64,000 nucleotides of DNA from NCBI GenBank assembly GCA_947471745.1, contig CANJKZ010000398.1, positions 62,001 through 126,000 of the forward strand. The letters are read 5' to 3'. Both the position numbers and the translations under genes were made by a program. Positions 31,252 to 41,449 of the stretch are shown here, piece by piece; the stretch's first letter is position 1, and every line of letters starts with the position of its first letter. Below the pieces are notes generated by a model. The model was not told the DNA's origin, searched no databases, and saw nothing but the letters and a program-made list of their open reading frames with translations. The DNA is from Closterium sp. Naga37s-1 (lineage: Eukaryota; Streptophyta; Zygnematophyceae; Desmidiales; Closteriaceae).

Positions 31252-33179
31252 CTATGGCCACGCGACCGTGAACTCAGACGCGGGAAGAGAGGCATCAATG
31301 AGATGGTCGCGAACAAGCATCCATTTCACGCGCAACTGCACCTCCGCCGAGGACCCCTTCTTGAGCTGGCTCAGGTTCAAATCCACACTCTTCTTCTTCA
31401 ATGCGGTCCCTTCCGACAGTCCGGACATGCCCACAGACCCCAACACACGGTCGAGCTTGTCGAGCACTACCGCAATGTCGTCTCCTTGCTCCACCCTGTG
31501 CGCGATGAAGTCCATGACTCGCTTGACATGATTTATCGCGTTCTGGCCGCCTCCTTCCTTTCCGATGAGCTCGGCAAATCGCTAACCTGCACCGCGGTTC
31601 ACCAGCAGCGATTCAGGACTCTCCAGGATAAGCGGATGCATGGACTTGTACAGCTTCCATCCGTCCGACAGTTTGGTCGCTTGGACCCATGGGAGCACGA
31701 TCGCGTCCCGAATCGTCTCGTCCCTGGTTGGCGGTGCGGGTTTCTTTCGTATAGTCTATTCGGTGGGTGTTGTGGCATTGGTGGGCGTGGCCGCGGCTCT
31801 GGGATTGATTGCCGGACTCGGATCCGCGGTTGGCGCCGAGCCGTTTTTAGCTGAGACGCGACAGCTGTGCATCCAAATCATTCACGTGCTCGTCCTTCGC
31901 GATAAGCTTTCGGTCGCGATCGGCCAACTCCCCCTCTAGCTCTGTGACCCGTTTCTGAGTCGCGACCAACTCTAGGCCCAGCCTGGAGTTGTCCGCTTGT
32001 GAACGGATCAGGTACTCCGTGAGGGTGGTCACCTGATGCTGCGCGTCCATTCTAGTGCTGACCTCCTGCATGGACAGAGAGCGCGAGCAAACGTGTGATG
32101 GTTGGGCATTGACATACAGCCGAATTACTAACGCGATCACGCAGTACTCACCGCGCCTCTAGTCAGAGTAGGTGTGTTACGCTGTACGATGGCCAGTTGG
32201 TTCGCCAAGGAGACATCTGCATCCCAGGACGTGAATTCCTTCTTCTGGCATAGCGGGTTCCCGACCACGTACAGGTGTCGCGGCTGGTGAATGTAATACA
32301 TGGCCAGGCCTTGCGCGACCGCCATCCTAGCCTCGCCGTCCAGCTGTCGCAGTATGTTGAGTCCCGCGGTGTCCTGCTTCTCCGCCTTGTCCTCGCTGAC
32401 CATCTTCCGGTTGTAATCCATGCATTGTTGGCAAAAAAAAACACAACGCGACAAGGAACGCGGTGGCAGAGGGTTATGAGGCATGCTCGCGGTCGTCTTT
32501 CAGAATGGTGCGCGGCCCAAACGTACCTGTTTCTGTCCTTACTCAGGCGCGGCCCAAGGAAAAATGTGCTCCCTCAGTAGCTTCATCAGCTCCTCGCTCA
32601 CCGGAACCTTTGCGCGACCCAGGTAGTAATCACCGTCAACCCCTGTGAACCCCGAATTCAGCAGCACGGCCTCCTTCGGGATCGTGGTGAGGTAGTGCTT
32701 AGTCATCACATCTATGAAGCGCCATCCCCCCAGTCTCGCCAGCTGATCCGATGGCATTCCGTCCACGGACGCGTGTTGCGCTCCACCCGCATTGGTCACA
32801 TGGATCATGTCAAAATCAACTAGCAGGAATGAATGAACTAGGTCAGAGTTTGGTACAAGTATGAAACCCTAAAGGGGCTATACCCCATATTAGCTACCCC
32901 ACTACAGCCTACACATATGTAGCACATAGATAATTTGACACACCCCCATAGGCAAAGCGGGGAAGAGCAAGGGGTCACAAGACCAGTTAAGAAAAGCAAA
33001 GCAAGCTCAGGGTGGATCACAACGTCACCACACACACTGAGCACAAGCAGAGGGCCACAAGGCCAGTTCACATGCAGAGGTATATATGCAACAACAGCAA
33101 CACAGTGATCACTACCTAGTAGGAGCAAGCATGCAGGTATATATATATATATCTATAGATCACTGTACAAGCAAAGTCT

Positions 33180-36100
33180 ACAGCAAGTGAGGAAACGTGG
33201 GCACAAGGCCTAACAAAGTACAAAAGCGCTGATGATCACCAGGTGGAAGTGCCTTGGTGAATATATCAGCAGTGTTGGCCCGAGTGGCCACGTGAGCAAG
33301 ACGAAGCTGACCACGCAGCTGCAACTCTCGAGCAAGGAAGTAACGCAGAGCGATGTGCTTCGTTCTGTGCTCCAGTCTGTGCTCCTGACACAAGGCAATG
33401 GCGGCCTTGTTGTCTACGTACAGAACTGGAGGAGAACGAGGCCGCTCTCCCAAGTCAGTCAGCAGGTAGGTGAGCCAGCGTAACTTCTTTGCAGCCATGG
33501 CTGTGGCGTAGATCTCAGCCTCACAGCTGGAGCTGAGAACAGAAGACGAGCGTATAGACCGCCAAGAAGCAGAGCCAAAGCCAAGACTGAAGGTGTAACC
33601 CTGTGACGACCGCTGCGTAGCTTGGTCGTCAACCCAAGAAGCGTCCGAGTGCCCAGTGAGGACAACGTCGCCCCGTCCTCCAAGCACGAGCCCCATGCCC
33701 GATGTACTGCACAAGTAGCACAGTACCCTCTTAGCAGCATCCATGTGCACCTTTCGGTGCCTACCAGGAGCCACGTAGCGAGCCAGAAGGCCAAGAGGGT
33801 ACGCAAGGTCAGGACGAGTGCAGGTCATCAGGTACATGAGGCAACCCACTAGCTCTGGGTAAGGACCACTCGGCTCTACGGACTCGTCCGAAGGTGGAGC
33901 TAAGAGCGCGTGACCTGTAGCCAGAGGAGTGGCCTGTGCCGAGGACCAGGTGAAGCCGAAGCGCTGAAGGACCTGCTGCACCATGTGTGACTGAGTCAGT
34001 GTGATGGTGCGGCGTGCTCTGTCCCGGGTAATCTACAAGCCAAGGTAACTGCGCAGCTCACCCAGGTCTGTGCACGTGTGTCTCTTCTGCAGCTCCGACT
34101 TCACCAGGGCGAGAGCCTCAGTGTCAACAGTGGCAAAGACCAAGTCGTCGACGTACACGAGGATGTAGAACGGCGGTTGCGAAGTGTCGGTGCGCAGAAA
34201 CAGCGACGGGTCAGCAGTGGAAGGAGCAAACCCAAGAGCCGCAAGTGTCGTCCTCAGTGTGTCGTGCCACTCACGCGGCGCCTGGCGGAGACTGTAGACT
34301 GGCCGCCGGAGGCTCCACTGGGTACCAGGAGGGAACGACCCAGTGAAGTCAGGTGGGCGGCGCAGCCAGATCTCCTTGTGCGGGCTGCCCTGTAAGAAAG
34401 CTGTGCTGAAGTCAAGAGAGTGAAGCTCGTAGTCACGTTGAGCGGCAACAGGCAGCAGCACCCGAAGAGTGGTCATCTTCGGGGTGGGGGAGAAGGTCTG
34501 GAAGAAGTCAACTCCCTCCCGCTGACTGAAGCCTCGAGCAACGTAACGAGCCTTGAAGACAGGCGGAGAACCCGGCAGCCGCTTCACCCTGAAAATCCAC
34601 ATGCCACTGACGATGTTCGCCCCAGGAGGGGGAACCTCGTCAACGTAAGTGCCTGTGGGCTTCCAGGATGCCATCTCTGCGTCCATGGCTGTCTGCCACT
34701 GAGAGGAGTACTCACCCGCGATCGCCTTAGCGTAAGAGCGCGGGGTCGGGATGTCTGGAGCATCCGGGTCTCCCTCAGGGGCAAGCAGCATGGCCATGAG
34801 ATGAGGCGCAGCGGCTGTAAGACACTCAAGGTCCTCCTGCCTATCCTCAAGGACGTCCGTGCTAAGAGCACACTCACCCCCGGCGGACGGAGGACAGACA
34901 GACTAAGACTCAGCAACAAGACTAGCGGCGTAGTCTAGACGACAGGCAGCAGCAAAGTCAACAAGCTTAGCGACTAAGGTAGACGCAGCAGCAGACTCAA
35001 ACGACGGGTCAGTGACAACAGTGGCTAGCAGACGCGTGACAGTAGGGTGAGCAGCACGAGCGCGGTCAGACTCAGGCTCTGGAACATCAGGCAGAGAAGA
35101 CGCAGGAGGGGATGGCAGGGGAACACGCTGCGGAGCAGAGGAAGGACGCAGGGCCATGAGGTGTGTGCCGGGGACAGCCGGTGGACGCTCACGAGGAACA
35201 CGACGACCAGTACGACCAGTGCGGACAGTGCGAACAGGCGAGACAGGACAAGACGCAGGCTCACGACGCTCAGTAAGACCTCCTGTCTGCTCAGTGTAAG
35301 GAGGAGGAGCAGGCAGCTATGAGCCAGGCTGTAACGGAAGACCCGTAGAAGACGGGAGGCTAAGAACCTGGCGAAGCACGGAGTCAGGCGGTGGCAGAGA
35401 CGAAGGCGACGGCGGAGCGAAGAACAGTCGCGGCTGTGCAGTGCCACCAGCACCAGTAGCTCCAGCACCTCCTGCAGCTCCAGAACCTCTAGCGCCAGTA
35501 CCTCCAGTACTAGCACCTCCAGCAGCTCCAGAACCTCCCGCGCCAGCACCACCAGCGCCAGCACCTCCAACAGCTCCAGAACCTCCAGCAGCTCTAGAAC
35601 CTCTCGCGCCAGCGCCACCAGCGCCAGCACCTCTAATAGCTCCAGACCCTCCAGCAACAGCACCTCCATTACCAGCACCACCAGAACCGGCACCTCCAGT
35701 CGCAGGGTCTCCAGCCTCAGGGTCTCCAACAGCAGCACCCCCAGAACCTGCACCTCCAGCTCCAGGGCCTCCAACCTCAGAGTCGACAGCAGCACCTCCA
35801 GGTCCAGCAGTACCTCCAGTCCCAGCAGCTCCAGTACCTCCAAGACGAGCTCCTAGGGCTGCAGGCTCTACACCTGGGGCTATACCTGGGTCAGGCGGTA
35901 CACACAAGTAGCAGTCACCCTCAGCACTAACAGTCAATGCATACATGGCAGCAAGAATAGCATCATAGTCAAGATCAAAGATAGGAACATCACGCCTAAG
36001 CAGGTCTGCCCAAGGGGGGAACTCAGTAGCCTCAGGAAACTTGGCACGCCAAGCGTCGCTGAGCCGAGAGAAGCAGCGGTACTCCGTGTGAAGGCCGGTG

Positions 36101-36221
36101 CAAGGGCGACCAGCGCGGGGACCTGTGCGAATGATGTAGGTGCAGCGAACAGGACCCCCAGACGCCCCACGCTGAGCGTACCAGTCATGAAGCTGCTGAG
36201 ACGTGGGGGTCTGACGCTGAC

Positions 36222-36252
<31 letters not shown>

Positions 36253-37300
36253 CTGATGCTGCTGCTGCTGCTGCTGCTGTCCCTGGCCACCATTGGAGCT
36301 CCCCTTCTGGCCGGCTCCACCCCAGCCCCCACCACCGCTGCCACCACCGCTCCCTCCTCCCCCACTCCTGCCGCTGCCACCTCCACTGCCCCCGGTACCC
36401 CCGCCACCCCCACCACCACCTCCACCCCCACGACCACCCCCACCACCTCCTCCACCCCTGCCGCCTCCACCACCACCCCCTCCACCGCCACCTCCACCTC
36501 CCCTGCCACCCCTGTTGCCCCTGGCGCTGCGGCGCTTCCCACTAGGAGCGGAAGCAGCCCCGACCTCCTCAGCACCAAGGTAGTCGAGAGCAGCAGCAGC
36601 AGAGGCGTAGGAGGGGGCAAGGGGGGAGGGGGAGCACCCCTCAAAGAGGGGAGTGCGAGGAGTGCCACGAGCAGCACCTACAACGAGAATGTTCTTTTTG
36701 GCTGCTAGGAGGTGCGTCTCGAAGTCGGCGACAGTGAGAGTGGTCGGGTCTAGGGCGAGAAAGTGGTCCCTGACTGAGCGAAGAGTGTCAGGGAGGCGGG
36801 TGATGAGGAAGTAGAGAGTAAAGTACATCGGGGGGGTGATTCTCGGCGAGGAACTCGTCTGAAAGGGCGGCACGAAAGCGAGCGCCACTAGCGCGGAGGT
36901 GAGAGATGAGGTCCTCAGCGGTGGTAAACGAGGACAGGTCGGGGAACAGGTAGGGTAGCATAAGACGACCTATGGCTGCAGTGGCTGGGGAAGAGTAGCG
37001 GGCAACTACAGCCTCATACAGTGCCTTAGCAGTCTTGTGCTGACTAAAGTGCGCGCGCTCAGTGATCGGCAGATGGTTGCGAATAGCGAGGCGCGCAGCA
37101 GCATCGCGAGTCTGCCACTATGAGCGGTCAAGAGCGGTAGTAGTGTCAGCAGGAGCAACGGAAGTGCCAGTCACGTAATCGAACAGAGAAACTCCGTCTT
37201 TGGCATCAGTCAGAAGGAACAGTTGCAGGTCGTCGAGCCAAGTGGCAAACTCTATCGGGCGACCGTCAGGATCCAAAGCTAGGACATTGAGAGTCGCCAT
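33180..37300 (-). pseudogene. Copia polyprotein of element E, protease and integrase deleted
   Basis: Gag starts at ATG 37300 (MATLNVLALDPDGRPIEF), meets TAG at 37120 and shifts frame near 36830. It then passes a Gly-rich and Gln-rich tract to SQQLHDWYAQRG and CYLCVPPDPG. After a Gly/Ala repeat the frame jumps straight to sequence that in element H lies beyond the integrase (RLFFAPPSPSSLPPPDSVLR). RT (DFSTAFLQGS, YVDDLVFATVD) and RNase H (DASWVDD, SCEAEIYATAMAA, VDNKAAIAL) follow to 33180. Other TAG codons lie at 35319, 34905 and 34035. Confidence 0.9.
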
Positions 37301-37439
37301 GAGTGCAGCGCGGGTGAGAGTAGCGCGTAGGCGGCAAAGCAGAGCATAGACAAGAGAAGGTACAGGTAGGGTAGCATAAGACGACCTATGGCTGCAGTGG
37401 AGGCGCACGAGCTGCTGGGGCGGCACGCACGTGGCTAGG

Positions 37440-37960
37440 GCGGCGCGCAGGGCAGCGGCGAGGCGCGCGTAGGCTGCTGAAGCGGCGCGCGGGCGGATGA
37501 GGCAGCGCGCGAGGCAGAAGCGGGCTGCGCGGGCGGCGAACGCGGCGCGCGGGGCAGCAGCAGGCTGCGCAGGCGGCGAACGCGGCGCGCGGGGAAGCAG
37601 CGGGCTGCGCGGGCGGTAGACGCGGCGCGCGGGGCAGCAGCAAGCTGCGCGAGGTGGCAGACGCGGCGCGCGGGGCAGCAGCGGGCTGCGCGGGCGGCGG
37701 ACGTGGCGCGCAGGGCAGCAGCGAGCTGCGCGAGGCGGCGGACGCGGCGCGCGGGGCAGCAGCGGGCCGCGCGCGGGCTCCTAAGGCGGCGCGCTGGGCA
37801 GCAGCGGGCTGCGCGTGGGTAGCCTGGGCGGCGCGCAGGGCAGGAGCAGGCGGCGCGCTCGGGACTAGGGCAACGCGCGCAGGCAAAGCAGAGGTGCGCG
37901 CGGGCAGCGCAGCGCAGGCAAGGCAGGGCGCGCGCGGGCAGCGCAGTGCAGGCACGACGT
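37440..37960 (-). repeat. GC-rich tandem repeats in the 5' leader of element E
   Basis: Imperfect units built on GCGCGCGGGGCAGCAGC fill most of the leader between LTR and gag. The open frame through it (Ala/Pro/Arg repeats) shows no protein features. Element H has a different GC-rich repeat in the same place. Confidence 0.75.
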
Positions 37961-38815
37961 GGGGCAGCTCAGTAACCGCAACGGTAGGTGGGCCCTAAAA
38001 AAAATCAATCCTACGGACCTACTGCTCTGATACCATGTCAAAATCAACTAGCAGGAATGAATGAACTAGGTCAAAGTTTGGTACAAGTATGAAACCCTAA
38101 AGGGGCTATACCCCATATTAGCTACCCCACTACAGCCTACACATATGTAGCATATAGATAATTTGACACACCCCCATAGGCAAAGTGGGGAAGAGCAAGG
38201 GGTCACAAGACCAGTTAAGAAAAGCAAAGCAAGCTCAGGGTGGATCACAACGTCACCACACACACTGAGCACAAGCAGAGCACTAGATAATTTGACAGCG
38301 AGCATGTGATTCCCGCGTCTTCTAGGATCTTTACCACCCATTCGTGATGAGTCGTGGGCGGTATCTGCTTCTCGTTACCTGCGCGAAGGGGAAAGAATAG
38401 GTACTGGTCGTTCCACGTCGAGGGTTCAGAGAAGTCGAGAGAGGGGGCTATGTCCTCGTAGAGGACGGGAACCAAGTCGTAAACACAGTGCAACCACATT
38501 AGCGTAGCCCCGACCGCGCACAGCGTCCAGTCGATGTGCCGCACTGCAGAGATGTAGTTGAGCGAGAAGTCCTTGTTTATCTTGCCCGTTCTGCACGCGC
38601 AGACAAACATGAACGCGTCCCTCACTGGATCAGTACCCGATTTTGCGCCGAGTTTCCACATCATCATGTCTGGCAGCTGCAGGTTTCTGATCGTGCATCC
38701 GCGGGCTAGAGTGTGATGACCGAGCACGGTCATCGTCCTGATGCAGAGGTTGCGGTGCATGGCCTGCGTGTATGCGTGTTTGGCAAGTGTGAAGCTGCTC
38801 AAGATGGCGGCCATG

Positions 38816-39650
38816 TGTTGGTGCAACCCTACGGTTTGCACTCGGCTTGTTGTCTGTGTGCGTGCATGCGTGTGTGCATGGAATGGTATGAGGGCATGAG
38901 ATAATATATATATTTCATGCTTATAATGGTGTGTGAATGATGAGTCGTGATGTCGAATGTGTGTGTGTCGAGTCAATAGCGAGTTATCGCTAGTCGCGTG
39001 TCTACGTCGTCGTTTGTGTGTCTCGCGCGGTTTCTATTTTGTCGTTTGTGTGTGCCGCGCGGTTTCTATTTTGTCGTGTGTGGAACGTTCGGCGTGTCGC
39101 TGGTGTGTGCAGCAGACCCATCAAGAACTCAAGGATGAGTTTATGGTGAAGAATCATAGTCTTGGTTTCAAGATTCAAGTCATTGCGAAGCCCGCGAAAA
39201 TGGTACACCTCAAGATATTGAGAATCGTTACATTACTTTGTGTAGTGTAACATTTCACTTGGTGTAGGCCCTTGTGAAGGGTAGTTTCGAGACCCTTCGT
39301 GGTTGGGGACAGTGTGGCACTGTTCCACATCACTGTACCTCGGCTCTTGGGGTTTGTAGGAGCTGGGAGTCATTCCCAACTCGTAACTCTTCCTAATTTG
39401 TGTTCTAAGACTATAGTGGCTGCCATAGTGCCGTTCGTTCAAACCGACGCCGTGTCATCAATACTTGGACAAATCGTGCGATCTAAACTGCCTAGTGTAA
39501 ACGACGTTACGACGCTCCAGATCGAATTTGAATGATGTCATTTGGAGCTGTATAGAGATCGCTATGAACGTTTGAAGCCGCTGTGCAGAAATCCGACTGT
39601 GCACTCTATCTTTCGTTTTAGGCACATTTGAGCCTATTGTGACAATAACA
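38816..39650. mobile_element. Solo LTR (835 bp) inserted in the recombinase exon, TSD CCATG
   Basis: Starts TGTTGGTGCAACC and ends GTGACAATAACA; CCATG lies at 38811-38815 and 39651-39655. It is closely similar, in inverse orientation, to 59478-60297. Removing it and one CCATG restores a continuous recombinase frame (minus strand, KHMMRKTSM joined to AAILSSF). Both ends read TGTT/AACA, so LTR polarity is not fixed. No internal domain is present, so it is most simply a solo LTR. Confidence 0.85.
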
Positions 39651-41449
39651 CCATGCTGGTCTTCCGCATCATGTGCTTGAACTGGTCCGGGGTGTACGTG
39701 TCCGTGGCCGTGCCCCGATGGCGATCCATATGTTCCCTGCGCAACAAGTATCACGATAGTACAGTTGTTAGTTGACGCGGTTGTGATGGACACGCATGCG
39801 GTACAACTCATATTATTGTGTCGCGTTACTCATACTCACGCTATGATACGCTTGTACTGGTCGCGGAATTGAACGCAGACCCAAATAAGAGTCTCCGCAA
39901 AGTCGCGCAGCAGGTTCAACACTGGTTTCCGGAAGATGGCCCCATCGAGCTTGATGAGGAGGTTCAACGCCTTGAGACGGCCCATCAGCATTGCAGGGGT
40001 GCACTGGCGTCTCTTCTTCAAGGTCTTGTCCGGCCTTTTGAGTGTCGCCATCCTGTCCGTCTACGTGACCGTCTTGTTCGCGAGGAATGTCACGTATTTG
40101 CGTAGGCGCCACGGATTGGTCTCGGGGACGTGGAACCACTGCTCGTCGCCCTTTGCCCTCTTCCAGCTCCCACCCATGTTCTGTCCAAGCGCGGCCCCAA
40201 TCTCGTCGGGGTTCTTGTTCTTCAACGCGGCCTCCTCCCCGAACCTCCCCTCATCAAGTTTCGGCAACTCGTGCGCCATGAACCTCTTGTACTCGTTGGC
40301 CCAACCGCGGTACTTTTTCAGGGTGGCCTCCGAGAGACCGTAGAGGATTCCCATGCACATCTCTCTTTTCGCGTCAGGGGTGTCGTCCACACCAAGCCTG
40401 CTCCAATCCGCGATCGGGACCTCGTTGTCCGTTCGCGTTCCCCGCACCCGTTCGTTGTCGTCCGCCTCTTCCTCATCGAGCGCGTACAACGAGTTAGCTA
40501 GGTAGTTTTCGTCATCGTCATTCCACCCGTCGCCACTATCATCGTCATCATCATCGTCGTCGTCATCCTCATCGCTCGCCCCCTCGCCCCCCTCCCCGGT
40601 CCCGTTGCGGGCGGTGTCCGGCACTAGATCGAATCTCCGCCTCTTTATACGCGGCCTATGAACTGGCTGGTTCGCGGTACCTCCATTCGCGTTACCTACA
40701 TTCCCTCTCCCGCCGTTTCCTGTTCCCCCATGCGGTCTCCCCCCGTACGCACTACCACCAGCCCCTCTCCCCGCGTTCCCTCTCGCACCGGTCCCTCTCC
40801 CCGCATTCCCTCTCCCACCGTTTCCTCTCGCACCGGTCCCTCTCCCCGCGTTCCCTCTCCCACCGTTTCCTCTCGCACCGGTCCCTCTCCCCGCGTTCCC
40901 TCTTCCCGCGTTCCCTCTCGCACCGGACCCTCTCCCCGCGTTCCCGCTCGCACCAGCCCCTCTCCCCGCATCCCCTCTCTCAACAGTCCCTCTACCCGCG
41001 TTCCCTGCGTGCACCTGGGGTTGCCTACCTCTACCGGTCGCGTTCGCAGCAGTTGGTTGCGCGGGGGTGCTGATGTGGACGTCCGGGTTCCCTGGCAACA
41101 GTGAGTTCACGTTCCATATCGGAGGCGAATGTGCACGCGCGCTTCCATTCATCCCCGCTCCACCAGTCTCTGCACGCCCTAAACCATCTGTAACCGCGTT
41201 CGATGATGGGCACGTTGTTCGCGCTTGTGTGTCCACACCGACCACTAATGGATCACTGGTGTTTGGCGAGGCTGGGACCGGTGGCGAGATTTCAGGAGGA
41301 ATCGCGTTAGGAAATGGGGTCGCTGGCGCGACAGGAGGCGTCGCGACAGTTGCGGGTGCGTGCACCACGGGGTCTGGTTGAACGCCACTGTACCCGTACC
41401 TAAACCCGAAATTCGCGTATTGCGGCCCCACGTAGCCACGAACAGGCAT

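Larger units (their letters stand above)
32808..38296 (-). mobile_element. Copia element E (gag plus RT/RNase H) with a duplicated 3' tail
   Basis: The LTRs are 38036-38168 (5') and 32808-32940 (3'), 133 bp each with two differences. The primer site TGGTATCAGAGCAGTAG lies directly inside the 5' LTR. Outside that LTR, 38169-38281 repeats the element's own 3'-UTR and polypurine tract (as at 32941-33052) and ends with about 16 bp of LTR end (38281-38296), the relic of a second, collapsed tandem unit. No TSD is present, yet the recombinase codons on either side join seamlessly in frame. Confidence 0.9.
31252..41449 (-). pseudogene. Crypton-like tyrosine recombinase gene, split by two insertions
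   Basis: Exon pieces on the minus strand: 41449-39840; 39736-39651 continuing at 38810-38297; 32807-32543; about 32440-32152 (5' edge unclear); 32065-31847; and a last part to 31252 reached by a frameshift. The N-terminus has Gly-Asn-Arg-rich repeats and an Asp run, then a SAM-like core-binding segment (LKKYRGWANEYKRFM). The catalytic part shows Arg I (LARGCTIRNLQLPD), a hairpin Lys (CRTGKIN), AVRHIDWTLCAVGA, an HVTN box where H-x-x-R is expected, LGGW, and the Tyr in MTKHYLTTIP. The C-terminus adds a coiled coil (about 31850-32060). In-frame TAG codons lie at 40063, 31758 and 31584; upstream sequence from 41880 has another at 41682. Family match is good; this copy is dead. Confidence 0.75.

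Noticed and set aside
35025..35843. Leu/Val/Glu repeat protein on the minus strand
   Set aside because: Out-of-frame shadow of the Gly/Ala repeat in the Copia E polyprotein; the same shadow appears at 53054-53980 in element H.
38816..39650. Intron of the recombinase gene, or an introner-type mobile intron
   Set aside because: Ends are TG...CA with a 5-bp duplication (CCATG) and the exon joins seamlessly without it; the second copy also has its own 5-bp TSD (CGGAG). A solo LTR fits better.
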